A stretch of DNA of 64,000 nt from Dermatobacter hominis (GTDB taxonomy: Bacteria; Actinomycetota; Acidimicrobiia; Acidimicrobiales; Microtrichaceae), in NCBI RefSeq assembly GCF_020715685.1, contig NZ_CP085840.1, positions 1,984,001-2,048,000 of the forward strand. The letters are read 5' to 3'. A model generated the notes under the pieces. The model did not search any database. It had not been told where the DNA came from and worked only from the letters and a program-made list of their open reading frames with translations. Positions 50,093 to 58,612 of the stretch are shown here, piece by piece. Each line of letters opens with the position of its first letter. Position 1 is the stretch's first letter. Position numbers and translations under genes: made by a program.

Positions 50093-52096
50093 TCAGGCGG
50101 GGCTGGCGACGAGGCCCAGGCGCGACGCCGAGGGGATCGACGCGCCGACCCGTTCGCCGTCGATCACAGCGGCATGGGCCCGCCTCGGCGCCAGCGCATC
50201 ACCGACGCGCTCGACGTCGACGTCGCGGCGCTGCAGCTCGGGCGACGACTTCAGCTCGTGGTACAGACCCTCGGCCGGCTCGGCCGGCACGGCCAGCACC
50301 AGCCAGTCGGGCTCCCGGCTCTGCATCGTCCCCGTCGGGTGGTGCTGCAGGCTCACGACGTGGCCGTCGACCCCCATGGGCACCAGCTCGGTCGACTGCA
50401 CGATCCCCTTGGCCCCGGCGCGGATCCACCAGTTCTCGAGGTCGAGCGTGATGCCGAGGTCCTGCCCGACGACCATGCCCGGGCTGATCACCTCGACCGA
50501 GCAGCCGCGGTCGGCGAGCACCTCGGCCACCGACGTGGCGTGGTGGAACCCGAGCTCGTCGAGCACGACGACGTCGCCGGTCGGGTGCGCGGCCCCGGTG
50601 AGCACGTCGCGGACGTCGACGATCCAGTCGGCGTCGCCGGGCGCCCACCACGGCCGGGCCGCGACGGCACCCGTGGCCACGACCACCGTGTCGGGGCGAC
50701 GGCGGACGACCTCGTCCACCGTCGCGTCGACGCCGAGCTCGATCTCGACGCCGAGCCGGCCGCACTCGTGCAGCTGGTTGCGGACGAGGTCGCCGAACTC
50801 GGCCCGGTTGGGCACCGACGCGGCCAGGCGGACCTGCCCGCCGGCGGCGTCGTCGCGCTCGAGCACGGTGACGTGGTGGCCGTTGCGGGCGGCGGCGATG
50901 GCGGCCTGGAGCCCGGCGGGGCCGGCGCCGACGACCAGCACCCGGCGGCCGACCTCGACCGGCCGGGCCTCGCCGACGCCGAGCGACTCGCGACCGGTCC
51001 GGGGGTTCTCGATGCAGCCGAGCCAGCGGTTGAGGCCCATGCGGCCCACGCACTCCTGGTTGCAGGACAGGCACAGCCGGGTGTCGTCGGTGAAGCCGGC
51101 GCGCGCCTTCGCGACGAAGTCGGCGTCCGCGATCTGGCCCCTCACCACGCCGACGAGGTCGCACTGCCCCTCGGCCAGCGCCCGCTCGGCCTGCAGCGGG
51201 TCCTTGAACCGGCCCACGCCGACGATCGGGAGGTCGACGGCCTCGCGCAGCGCGCTCGGGATGAACATCGCGTACCCGGGCGGGATGTGCATCGACGCCT
51301 CGATCATGAACAGCGAGGCCGTCGCGACGCCGATCGAGGTGTTGATGTAGTCGACGTGGCCCGACGCCTCGACCATCCTCGCCACCGCGACGGCGTCCTC
51401 GATCGTCGTGCCGCCCTCGATGAGCTCGTCACCGCAGATCCGCACGCCGAGCGCGAGCTCCGAGCCGATCGTGGCGCGGACGGCCGCGACGATCTCGAGC
51501 AGGATCCGGGCCCGGGACCCGAGCGGCCCGCCGTACTCGTCGGTCCGGTGGTTGGTGGCCGGCGACAGGAAGCCGCGGACGATCGAGCTGTGCGAGCACT
51601 GGAGCTCGATGCCGTCGAAGCCGCCCTCGGCGCAGTGCTCGGCGACGCGGGCGTAGCTCGCCACGATCTCGGCGATCTCGGCGGTGTCGACCGCCTTCGG
51701 GACCTCGCGGAACAGCGGGTCGGCGACCGGCGACGGCGCCCACACGGGGAGCCGTGAGTACATCGAGCTGGCCTGCCCGCCGTTGTGGTTGATCTGGGCG
51801 AAGATCGGCGTGCGGTGCCGGTGGACGGCCTCGGTGATCCGGCGGTAGCCGGGGATCACGTCACGGTGGAAGCCGTGGATGAGCTTCTCGTACGGCCAGT
51901 CGGTCGGGTGGGTCGAGTGCTCCTCGGTGATGATGAGCCCGGCGCCGCCGGCCGCCCGCTCCGCGTAGTACGCGGCGTGCTGCTCGGTCGGCAGCCCGTC
52001 CTCCGCGTAGTTGGTCAGGTGCGCGGAGAAGACGATGCGGTTGCGGACCGTGACCGGCCCGAGCTGCAGGGGCGTCCAGAGGAGCTGCTCCGCCAT
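50093..52096 (-). CDS. FadH/Old Yellow Enzyme-type oxidoreductase, probably mycofactocin-associated
   Basis: A 667-residue three-domain flavoenzyme. The N-terminal FMN TIM barrel has NRIVFSAHLTNYAEDGLPTEQHAAYYAERAAGG and INHNGGQ. A [4Fe-4S] site CLSCNQECVGRMGLNRWLGC follows, then an FAD/NAD(P) domain with VLVVGAGPAGLQAAIAAARNGH. This is the 2,4-dienoyl-CoA reductase (FadH) architecture. A pair of such proteins commonly accompanies mycofactocin genes; the second copy is at 54.2 kb. TAGCCT ends 6 bases before the ATG. The physiological substrate is unknown. Confidence 0.86.
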   Translation of the reverse strand: MAEQLLWTPLQLGPVTVRNRIVFSAHLTNYAEDGLPTEQHAAYYAERAAGGAGLIITEEHSTHPTDWPYEKLIHGFHRDVIPGYRRITEAVHRHRTPIFAQINHNGGQASSMYSRLPVWAPSPVADPLFREVPKAVDTAEIAEIVASYARVAEHCAEGGFDGIELQCSHSSIVRGFLSPATNHRTDEYGGPLGSRARILLEIVAAVRATIGSELALGVRICGDELIEGGTTIEDAVAVARMVEASGHVDYINTSIGVATASLFMIEASMHIPPGYAMFIPSALREAVDLPIVGVGRFKDPLQAERALAEGQCDLVGVVRGQIADADFVAKARAGFTDDTRLCLSCNQECVGRMGLNRWLGCIENPRTGRESLGVGEARPVEVGRRVLVVGAGPAGLQAAIAAARNGHHVTVLERDDAAGGQVRLAASVPNRAEFGDLVRNQLHECGRLGVEIELGVDATVDEVVRRRPDTVVVATGAVAARPWWAPGDADWIVDVRDVLTGAAHPTGDVVVLDELGFHHATSVAEVLADRGCSVEVISPGMVVGQDLGITLDLENWWIRAGAKGIVQSTELVPMGVDGHVVSLQHHPTGTMQSREPDWLVLAVPAEPAEGLYHELKSSPELQRRDVDVERVGDALAPRRAHAAVIDGERVGASIPSASRLGLVASPA

Positions 52097-52151
52097 GGCC
52101 GCAGGCTAGGCACCGGGCCCGGCGGAGCGGAACTCGGGTCGGGGCGGCCGA

Positions 52152-52502
52152 TCAGGCCGCGGTGGAGTGCCGGCGGCCGAGCACCACGGCGGTGACCACG
52201 CCGGCGACGGCGGAGGCCGCCGCGGTCGAGGCGCCGGCGACGGCGGCGATGCGACCCCAGAGCAGGTGGCCCGGACCGCCGTCGGGGAGGTCCGTGACGT
52301 GGCGCTCCTCGTCGACGTAGACGTCGCCGACGGGCTCGAGGCCGAAGCCGACGAGACGACCGTTGCGCACGTGGCCGAACAGCCCGCCCGGCAGCGCCAC
52401 GGCCACGTCGTCGTGGGTCCGGAAGGCGCTGTTCGCCGACTTGGCGAGCTCCAGCGCCTGGTTGATCGTGTTCTCGAGCAGGGCCTTCGTCGTCTCGATC
52501 AT
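52152..52502 (-). CDS. Small hypothetical protein with C-terminal membrane helix
   Basis: A 116-residue protein with an N-terminal helical segment (TTKALLENTINQALELAKSANSAF), a short central beta-rich part, and an Ala/Val-rich C-terminal hydrophobic helix ending GRRHSTAA. I do not recognise the family. AGGGAGAACGAGAG precedes the ATG, and a TACCCT hexamer lies about 57 bases upstream. Confidence 0.62.
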   Translation of the reverse strand: MIETTKALLENTINQALELAKSANSAFRTHDDVAVALPGGLFGHVRNGRLVGFGLEPVGDVYVDEERHVTDLPDGGPGHLLWGRIAAVAGASTAAASAVAGVVTAVVLGRRHSTAA

Positions 52503-52672
52503 CTCTCGTTCTCCCTAGGTGGAGCCCGCAGCTCCCCCGGCTGCGTCCGCCGAGGTCCAGGGTACCGTCCGGGACCTCCTGCGCAACCGGCAGAAGATCC
52601 CGGACGGCGGCCCTCGCCCCGCTCCCGGCGCGGGCGGGAGCGCGGGCTCCGGACGGCGGGCTCAGCGCCCGA
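52503..52672. other. Intergenic leader with a 7-bp inverted repeat
   Basis: No gene is visible. GAGGTCC (about 52551) and GGACCTC (about 52571) form a dyad over the TACCCT promoter of the small hypothetical gene (52152-52502). The right part lies beyond the lipoprotein stop. Confidence 0.4.
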
Positions 52673-53149
52673 TCAGAGCTTGGCGACCGCGTCGTCCCAG
52701 GACTGCTTCACCTGGTCCCAGGCCTTGCGGGCGTCCTCGCTGATCTGGTCGCCGCCGGCCTTCATGTCGGCGTCGAACGAGTCGACGTCGGCCTTCAGGT
52801 CGTCCCAGGTGCCCTGGGCGTCGTCCTTGGCGTCGGTGCGCATCTGCTCCAGGCCGGCCTTGAGGTCCGGGCCCAGCTGGTCCCAACCGGTCTTGACGTC
52901 CGACGGCAGGTCCTTCGCACCGGCGTCGAAGTCGTCCACGGACGTCTCGAGGTCGTCCCACACGGTCGAGGCGCCGTCCTCCACCTCGTCGACGACGGTG
53001 TCGGTGCCGGCCTTCGCGTCGTCGGCGATCGAGTCGACGGTGTCCTTGGCGTCGTCGGCGGCGTCGTCGGTCGACGAGCAGGCGCCGGCGAGGAGCGCGA
53101 CCGCTGCGACCAGCAGCAGGCCGAGGGTGCGGAGGGGGTTCATCTTCAT
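52673..53149 (-). CDS. Small acidic helical lipoprotein
   Basis: A 158-residue protein with signal peptide and lipobox LLAGAC (Cys24). The mature part is rich in Asp, Lys and Ala with a heptad-like pattern (DDAADDAKDTVDSIADDAK, WDDLKADVDSF), suggesting an extended helical or coiled-coil envelope protein. Start ATG 53149, giving the classic K-M-N-P-L-R-T signal; upstream frame is not protein-like. Function unknown. Confidence 0.72.
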   Translation of the reverse strand: MKMNPLRTLGLLLVAAVALLAGACSSTDDAADDAKDTVDSIADDAKAGTDTVVDEVEDGASTVWDDLETSVDDFDAGAKDLPSDVKTGWDQLGPDLKAGLEQMRTDAKDDAQGTWDDLKADVDSFDADMKAGGDQISEDARKAWDQVKQSWDDAVAKL

Positions 53150-53327
53150 GGTGAGAGGGTCTCCTGTTCCGTGCCGCGTCGCGGCGTCACCCCGACCCAT
53201 CGGCCGTGACGACCGCGAGATGAGCGGGGTTCAGGGTCGATGTCGGATCACTCGGGTCGCCGAACGGGCACCGGCGTGCCGGCGCGCCGCCACGCGTCGG
53301 GCCGCGACGCGAACGCGTCGGAGATCC

Positions 53328-53355
53328 TTGACATGTCGGAGAATTCCGACATGAT
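53328..53355 (+). promoter_or_regulatory. ArsR promoter with embedded palindromic operator
   Basis: A consensus -35 TTGACA (53328-53333) is followed after 16 bases by CATGAT (53350-53355), which ends 7 bases before the ATG at 53363. A perfect dyad, CATGTCGGA and TCCGACATG (53332-53353, 4-base spacer), fills the space between -35 and -10. This is an ideal site for autorepression by the ArsR protein. Confidence 0.7.
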
Positions 53356-53362
53356 GGTGTCC

Positions 53363-53743
53363 ATGGCGACGAGCGACCGTGGCGCCCCCACCGGCACCGA
53401 CCCGGGACCCGACGTGTTCGGCGCGCTGGCCAACCCCGTGCGGCGACGGATCCTCGAGCTCCTCGCGGACGGGCCCCGCAACGCGGGCGCCATCGCCGGC
53501 GAGTTCGAGCTCAGCCGCCCGGCCGTGTCGGAGCACCTCGCCGTGCTGCGGCGCGCCGAGCTCGTGACCGAGGAGGTCCGCGGCCGGGAGCGGCACTACG
53601 CCCTGGCCGCGGGGCCCCTCGCCGAGCTCGACGACTGGCTCCGCCCGTTCGAGCGGTACTGGCGGCACACGCTGCGCGGGCTGCGCGACCACGTCGAGGC
53701 CACCGCTCCCCCGATCACACCCAGCACAGGAGACGACCAGTGA
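53363..53743 (+). CDS. ArsR/SmtB-type helix-turn-helix repressor
   Basis: A 126-residue winged-helix protein: VFGALANPVRRRILELLADGPRNAGAIAGEF, the recognition helix SRPAVSEHLAVLRRAELV, and the wing VRGRERHYAL. No metal-binding CxC motif is present, so it belongs to the ArsR group paired with SRPBCC proteins rather than to the metal sensors. I chose ATG 53363 because the promoter's -10 ends 7 bases before it; earlier in-frame ATGs lie within the operator. The stop overlaps the next gene (GTGA). Confidence 0.85.
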   Translation: MATSDRGAPTGTDPGPDVFGALANPVRRRILELLADGPRNAGAIAGEFELSRPAVSEHLAVLRRAELVTEEVRGRERHYALAAGPLAELDDWLRPFERYWRHTLRGLRDHVEATAPPITPSTGDDQ

Positions 53744-54147
53744 CCACCTTCCCCGACGACATCGAGGTCGACCAGTTCATCGCCCGCCCGCCGGCCGCGG
53801 TCTGGACCGCGCTCACGACGCCCGACGGGATCGCGTCGTGGTGGGCACCCGGCGACATCGCCGCGGTGGTCGGCCACCGCTTCCTCCTGGACATGCCCGG
53901 TTGGGGCGGTGTGCCCTGCGAGGTGCTCGAGGCCGACGAGCCCACGCGGTTCGCCCACACGTTCGGCGACTGGACGATCTCGTGGACGCTGGTGCCCGAG
54001 GGCGACGGCACGCGCGTCCTGGTGGTCCACTCGGGCTTCGACCCGGACCGTCCGCAGGACCGGTTCGCCTTCGACAACATGGGCCCGGGCTGGCGGGACG
54101 AGGTGCTGCCCCGCTTCGCGGCCGCCGTGGAGGCGGCGACCGCCTGA
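53740..54147 (+). CDS. SRPBCC/AHSA1-domain protein
   Basis: A 135-residue START-like (AHSA1) domain protein: VDQFIARPPAAVWTALTTPDGIASWWAPG, then FAHTFGDWTISWTLVPEGDGTRVLVVHSGF. These form a hydrophobic ligand cavity. Such genes are typically cotranscribed with ArsR regulators, and here the start overlaps the arsR stop by 4 bases. The ligand and role are unknown. Confidence 0.85.
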   Translation: MTTFPDDIEVDQFIARPPAAVWTALTTPDGIASWWAPGDIAAVVGHRFLLDMPGWGGVPCEVLEADEPTRFAHTFGDWTISWTLVPEGDGTRVLVVHSGFDPDRPQDRFAFDNMGPGWRDEVLPRFAAAVEAATA

Positions 54148-54178
54148 CCCGGTCCCGGCGCCCCGACGGCGCCGGTCA
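54145..54178. terminator. Inverted repeat between the SRPBCC and OYE genes
   Basis: CTGACCCGG next to the SRPBCC stop and CCGGTCAG next to the OYE stop are complementary with a one-base bulge, enclosing a GGCGCC-type inner stem. There is no T-run. Confidence 0.3.
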
Positions 54179-56185
54179 GCCGAGCTCGAGCGCCGCCCGC
54201 CGGCCCTCGAGCACCGCCTCGTGGACGGTGCGGGGGGCGACGCTGTCGCCGACCTGGACGGCTCGACCGGCCGCGGCCCGACGGATCTCGTGCCACAGCG
54301 CGTCGTCGGGGAGGCGGTGCCCGGCGTCGACCACCGAGCCGACGACCAGGTCGGTGGTCGCGGCGTCGAACCGGTGCTCCAGCACCGCGCCCTTGGCGCC
54401 CACGCTGCGGAGGACCGAGCGCCGGTGCGCCACGACCCCCGCCTGGGCGAGGCGGGCGTTCGCCGGGGCGAGGTCGCCGGCCCGGGCGAGCTCGTTGCCC
54501 AGGATCTGGTCCGGCGTGGCCAGGTGCACCTCGCGGCCCGCGGCGGCGAGCAGCTCGGCCACGCCCACGCCGACCGGCCCGCCGATCGGGTCCCAGACCA
54601 GCACGGCGCCCTCGGGCACGGCCGACGGGTCCTCCAGCACCTCGCTCGGCGTGAGGACCGCGACGGCCGGGCCGTCGGGACCGTCGAGCACCTCGAACGT
54701 CGGCTCGCCGGGACGCCCGCCGGTGGCGACGACGACGTGGGCGGCGGCCTCGGCGGTGGCGGCGTCGACGGTCGAGCCGGTCCGGACGTCGACGCCGAGA
54801 CGGGCGCACTCGGCCTCGAGCCAGTCCGCGAACAGCGCGAACCGGTCACGGCCGGGCAGCAGGGCCGTGGTGCGGGCCGCGCCGCCGGTCCGCTCGCCGC
54901 GCTCCACCACCTGCACCCGGTGACCGGCGAGCGCTGCGACCCGCGCCGCCTCCAGCCCCGCGACCCCGCCGCCGGCGACCAGCACCGTGCCGGCGGCCGG
55001 CGGGTCGAGCGGCGCGACGACGTCGGGCACCGGGGCGTCCTCGGTCTCGTGTCCGGTGGCGGGGTCGACGATGCACGTCACGATCGGGTTGCGGTTGTCC
55101 CGCACCATGCACGTCTGGTTGCACAGCACGCATGGCCGGATCCGCTCCGGCTCGCCGTCCCGCAGACGCCGCACCAGGTCGGCGTCGGCGAGCTGGGCCC
55201 GGGTCATCTCGACCGCGTCGGCCACGCCGTCGGCCAGCGCCCACCCGGCCTGGCCCACGTCGACGATCGACCCCTGCGCCACGACCGCGACCCGGTCGCC
55301 CGCCACCGCCCGCACCGCGGCCCGCACGGCGCGGGTCAGGTCGAGGTTGAAGCCCTGGGGGATGTGGCCGTCGGGCCTCGTGGCGCCCGCGGAGAAGATG
55401 GAGCCCTTCACGACGGTGAGGAGGTCGATGCGGCCGTCCCCGTCGTCGGCGGCGAACCCGGCCGCGAGCTCCTCGGCGGCCTCGGGCGTGATCCCGGCCC
55501 AGGGCGCGAGCTCGTCGCACGAGAGCCGGAGCGCCACGACGGCGTCGGGACCGACGGCCCCGCGCACCGCGGCGAGCACCTGGCGGGCGAACAGCGCCCG
55601 GTCGGCCCCCCACTCGTCGTCCCGCTGGTTGGTGAGCCCCGACAGGAACTGCCGCACGAGCGAGAACTGCCCGGCGTTCACCTCGACGCCGTCGCAGCCC
55701 GACTCGACGGCGAGGCGCGCCGCCGCGGCGAAGCCGTCGACGACCTCGGCCACGTCGGCCGCCTCCATCCACTTGGGCACCTCGCGCGTGTTGACCTCGG
55801 GGACCCGACTCGGCGCCCAGAGCTCGCGCTGGGACCAGTGCGAGGTGCCCTGGCCGCCGCTGTGGCCGAGCGCGGCGAGCACGAGCGTCCCGTGCGGGCG
55901 GCAGGCGTCGACGACCTCGGCCCACCCCGGTCCGCACTCCGACGCCAGCGGCGCCCGCTCGAGCGGCCAGTCCGACGCGTGGACCGACGCCTCCTCGACG
56001 ACGATCGTCCCGGCGCCGCCCCGGGCGCGCCGCTCGTAGTACGCGACGTGGCGCTCCGAGATGGCCCGACCCCGACCGAGGTTGGTCTCGTGCGGGCCGA
56101 ACACCACCCGGTTGGGCGCGGTGCGGCCGCCGATCGTCAGCGGGTCGAGCAGGCCGGCCGGCGGGCCATCGGGTGGGGACGACAT
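54176..56185 (-). CDS. FadH/Old Yellow Enzyme-type oxidoreductase, second mycofactocin-associated copy
   Basis: A 669-residue protein with the same plan as the gene at 50.1 kb: FMN barrel (NRVVFGPHETNLGRGRAISERHVAYYE, LGHSGGQGTSHWS), [4Fe-4S] site (CVLCNQTCMVRDNRNPIVTC) and FAD/NAD domain (VLVAGGGVAGLEAARVAALAGH). The two copies differ widely in sequence, so they are distinct paralogues rather than a recent duplication. It lies immediately downstream of the O-methyltransferase and mftC genes. Start ATG 56185. Confidence 0.86.
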   Translation of the reverse strand: MSSPPDGPPAGLLDPLTIGGRTAPNRVVFGPHETNLGRGRAISERHVAYYERRARGGAGTIVVEEASVHASDWPLERAPLASECGPGWAEVVDACRPHGTLVLAALGHSGGQGTSHWSQRELWAPSRVPEVNTREVPKWMEAADVAEVVDGFAAAARLAVESGCDGVEVNAGQFSLVRQFLSGLTNQRDDEWGADRALFARQVLAAVRGAVGPDAVVALRLSCDELAPWAGITPEAAEELAAGFAADDGDGRIDLLTVVKGSIFSAGATRPDGHIPQGFNLDLTRAVRAAVRAVAGDRVAVVAQGSIVDVGQAGWALADGVADAVEMTRAQLADADLVRRLRDGEPERIRPCVLCNQTCMVRDNRNPIVTCIVDPATGHETEDAPVPDVVAPLDPPAAGTVLVAGGGVAGLEAARVAALAGHRVQVVERGERTGGAARTTALLPGRDRFALFADWLEAECARLGVDVRTGSTVDAATAEAAAHVVVATGGRPGEPTFEVLDGPDGPAVAVLTPSEVLEDPSAVPEGAVLVWDPIGGPVGVGVAELLAAAGREVHLATPDQILGNELARAGDLAPANARLAQAGVVAHRRSVLRSVGAKGAVLEHRFDAATTDLVVGSVVDAGHRLPDDALWHEIRRAAAGRAVQVGDSVAPRTVHEAVLEGRRAALELG

Positions 56186-56250
56186 CGCTCGACATCGTGC
56201 CCCACGGGGCTGTGCCGGACCGAACCCACCTGCGGGGCCGGACCCGGGGC

Positions 56251-56907
56251 TCAGCGCTTGCGGGCCATGAGCAACCCGTCGCCGACGTTGAGGAGGACCG
56301 CCTCCACCCGGTCGTCGGCCGCGACGGCGTCGTTCACCGACATGATCGCCCGGGTGTTCTCGTCGTCGGACGGATCGAGGACCGCGCCCGAGTAGAGCGC
56401 GTTGTCGAACACGACCAGGCCGCCGGGGCGCAGCCGCTCGAGCACGAGCTCGTAGTAGGTCGCGTAGCCCGGCTTGTCGGCGTCGATGAAGGCGAGGTCG
56501 ACCGGGCGGGGCGGCGTGAAGGCGGCCAGCGTCTCCGCAGCGGGGCCGATCACGACGTCGATGCGGTCCGCCATCCCGGCCCGCTCCCAGAAGGGCCGAC
56601 CGACCGACACGTACTCGTCGGAGATGTCGAAGCACGTCAGGTGGCCGCCGTCGCCGAGCCCCTCGGCGATGCAGAGCGCGGACAGACCGGTGAACGTGCC
56701 GACCTCGATCGCCTCCTGCGCGCCGATCAGCCGGGCCAGGAAGGTGAGGAACGGACCCTGCTCGGGCGAGATCTGCATGATCGACCAGTCGCCCATCGCC
56801 TCCTCGGTCCGGGTGACGAGGTCGCGGTGCACGTCGGTGCGCGGCAACGAGTGCTCGAGCAGGTAGTCGATGAGCTCCGGGGTGACGGTGATGCCCTTGC
56901 CAGCCAT
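56251..56907 (-). CDS. Class I SAM-dependent O-methyltransferase
   Basis: A 218-residue protein of the caffeoyl-CoA/catechol O-methyltransferase family: AIEVGTFTGLSALCIAEGL (SAM site), TCFDISDEYV, DLAFIDADKPGYATYYE (metal-binding Asp) and LVVFDNALYSG. Family members methylate phenolic hydroxyls with a divalent metal. It begins 47 bases downstream of mftC but has its own TAGCGT -10 with a 7-base spacer. A role in mycofactocin tailoring is possible from location only; the described mycofactocin methyltransferase acts on a sugar and belongs, as I recall, to another group. Confidence 0.84.
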   Translation of the reverse strand: MAGKGITVTPELIDYLLEHSLPRTDVHRDLVTRTEEAMGDWSIMQISPEQGPFLTFLARLIGAQEAIEVGTFTGLSALCIAEGLGDGGHLTCFDISDEYVSVGRPFWERAGMADRIDVVIGPAAETLAAFTPPRPVDLAFIDADKPGYATYYELVLERLRPGGLVVFDNALYSGAVLDPSDDENTRAIMSVNDAVAADDRVEAVLLNVGDGLLMARKR

Positions 56908-56954
56908 GGACGGCACGCTACGCCCGACGGCCGCTGCGACCCGTTGCGGGCGGC

Positions 56955-58160
56955 TCAGCGACGCGAGCGGCGGGTGGGTCGCAGCGTGACGGGCGACGGC
57001 ACCGGCACCCCGGGCCGGGAGTGGTCGGCCGACGGCGTCGGCACCGGCGTGCCGGCACCGATCGCCGCGAGCAGCGGCTCGGCGTGGCCGTGGACGCACT
57101 CCGGGTCGGGGTCGGTCAGCTCGAGGCCGACGAAGAACTTGGACGCCATGCACCCGCCCTGGCAGGCGTCGTAGCTGCCGCAGCTGGCGCACGCGCCCGG
57201 GCTCTCGGGCTCGCGCAGCGAGGTGAACAGGTCCGAGCGCCGCCAGACGTCGGTGAACCCGCCGGCATCGCGGACGTTGCCGGCCAGGAACTCGTCGTGG
57301 ATGACGAACGGGCAGGCGTAGACGTCGCCGACCGGGTCGATCAGGCACACGACGCGACCAGCGCCGCAGAGGTTGAGGCCGGGCAACGGGTCGCCGAGCG
57401 CCGAGAGGTGGAAGAACGAGTCGCCGGTGAGCACGTCGTCGCGACCGAGCAGCCAGTGGTACAGGTCGCGCTGCTGCGCCTGCGTCGGGTGCAGCTCGTG
57501 CCAGCTGTCGGCGCCCCGGCCCGACGGCCGCAGGCGGGTCACGCGGAGCTGGGCGCCGTACGAGTCGGCGAGCGCCTTGAACTCGTCGAGCTGGTCGACG
57601 TTGTGCCGGGTCACGACGAGGCTGATCTTGAACGGCCCGAAGTCCGCGTCCGCCAGGTGGTCCATCGCCCGCCGGGCCGCGGCGTACGAGCCCTCGCCCC
57701 GGACCAGGTCGTTGACCGAGGCGTCCGCGCCGTCGATCGACAGCTGGACGTCGAGGTAGTCCATCGCCGCCAGCCGCCGTGCCGCCGCGGCGTCGATGAA
57801 CGTGCCGTTCGTCGAGAACTTCACGCCGACCTGGTGGTCGACGGCGTACTGGACGATCGGGAAGAAGTCGGTGCGCAGCATCGGCTCGCCGCCGCCGATG
57901 TTCACGTAGAAGACCTTGAGCCGCTGCAGCTCGTCGACGACGGCGAAGCACTCCTCGGTGCTCAGCTCGCGCGGGTCCCGGCGGCCCGAGCTCGACAGGC
58001 AGTGGACGCAGCTCAGGTTGCAGGCGTAGGTGAGCTCCCACGTCAGGCAGATGGGCGCGTCCAGGCCCTCCTTGAACTCCTCGACCAGCGAGCGGGTCGG
58101 GGTGGGCGGCTGGACCGTGATCCTGGGGCCGCCCGACGGCGCGGTCAGCTCAGGCGGCAT
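56955..58160 (-). CDS. mftC: MftC, mycofactocin radical SAM maturase
   Basis: A 401-residue radical SAM/SPASM enzyme. The SAM cluster motif is Cys47-x3-Cys51-x2-Cys54 (CNLSCVHC), followed by GGGEPML. The SPASM region has CLIDPVGDVYACPF and CASCGSYDACQGGCMASK. MftC oxidatively decarboxylates the C-terminal Tyr of MftA and then forms a C-C bond to the preceding Val, giving the ring precursor AHDP. The gene starts inside the 3' end of mftB (11-base overlap), so the chaperone and enzyme are made together. Confidence 0.95.
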   Translation of the reverse strand: MPPELTAPSGGPRITVQPPTPTRSLVEEFKEGLDAPICLTWELTYACNLSCVHCLSSSGRRDPRELSTEECFAVVDELQRLKVFYVNIGGGEPMLRTDFFPIVQYAVDHQVGVKFSTNGTFIDAAAARRLAAMDYLDVQLSIDGADASVNDLVRGEGSYAAARRAMDHLADADFGPFKISLVVTRHNVDQLDEFKALADSYGAQLRVTRLRPSGRGADSWHELHPTQAQQRDLYHWLLGRDDVLTGDSFFHLSALGDPLPGLNLCGAGRVVCLIDPVGDVYACPFVIHDEFLAGNVRDAGGFTDVWRRSDLFTSLREPESPGACASCGSYDACQGGCMASKFFVGLELTDPDPECVHGHAEPLLAAIGAGTPVPTPSADHSRPGVPVPSPVTLRPTRRSRR

Positions 58161-58434
58161 CGGGAGCTCCCACGGGTCGCACCATCCGGGACGTGACGAG
58201 CGTGTCGATCGCGCGCACGAAGCTGGCCCGACGAGCCGGATCGACGTCGGCGGCGACGAGCGCCTCCTCGACCGTCCGGGTCCCGTCGAGGGCCTCGACC
58301 ACCCGCACCAGGTCGGGGTGCTTGAGGAAGGACAGCTTGCGGGTGTCGAAGCTGTAGGCGAGCGCGCCGAAGCGCTCGGGCCGGAGCGACACGCTGGGGT
58401 GCAGCTCGAGGACGTCGGCGAGCGCGACCGTCAC
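58150..58434 (-). CDS. mftB: MftB, mycofactocin peptide chaperone (RRE domain)
   Basis: A 94-residue PqqD-like RiPP recognition element. It has the MftB pattern with LHPSVSLRPERFGALAYSFDTRKLSFLKHP and a helical VRVVEALDGTRTVEEAL segment. MftB binds the MftA leader and presents it to MftC. The GTG at 58434 gives the canonical length, and the gene lies 31 bases downstream of mftA. Confidence 0.93.
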   Translation of the reverse strand: MTVALADVLELHPSVSLRPERFGALAYSFDTRKLSFLKHPDLVRVVEALDGTRTVEEALVAADVDPARRASFVRAIDTLVTSRMVRPVGAPDAA

Positions 58435-58465
58435 TGAGGGATGTCCTCGGGTCGAGGGGGCCGGC

Positions 58466-58612
58466 TCAGTAGACGCCGCACATGCCGTCGATCGAGACCT
58501 CCTCGACCAGCAGCTCGTCGGCGACCAGCACGGCCTCGTCGGCCGGCGCCGCGTCGTCGACGACGGGCAGCTCGGTCTCGGCGGTGGGCTCGGTGGTGGT
58601 GGCGGTGTCCAT
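58466..58612 (-). CDS. mftA: MftA, mycofactocin precursor peptide
   Basis: A 48-residue peptide with an acidic leader (rich in Glu, Asp, Ala and Val) and the invariant mycofactocin C-terminus EEVSIDGMCGVY. The last two residues, Val-Tyr, form the redox core after MftC and MftE action. mftB and mftC follow on the same strand. It is divergent from the NDMA-type alcohol dehydrogenase gene, a known partner of the cofactor. Confidence 0.97.
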   Translation of the reverse strand: MDTATTTEPTAETELPVVDDAAPADEAVLVADELLVEEVSIDGMCGVY

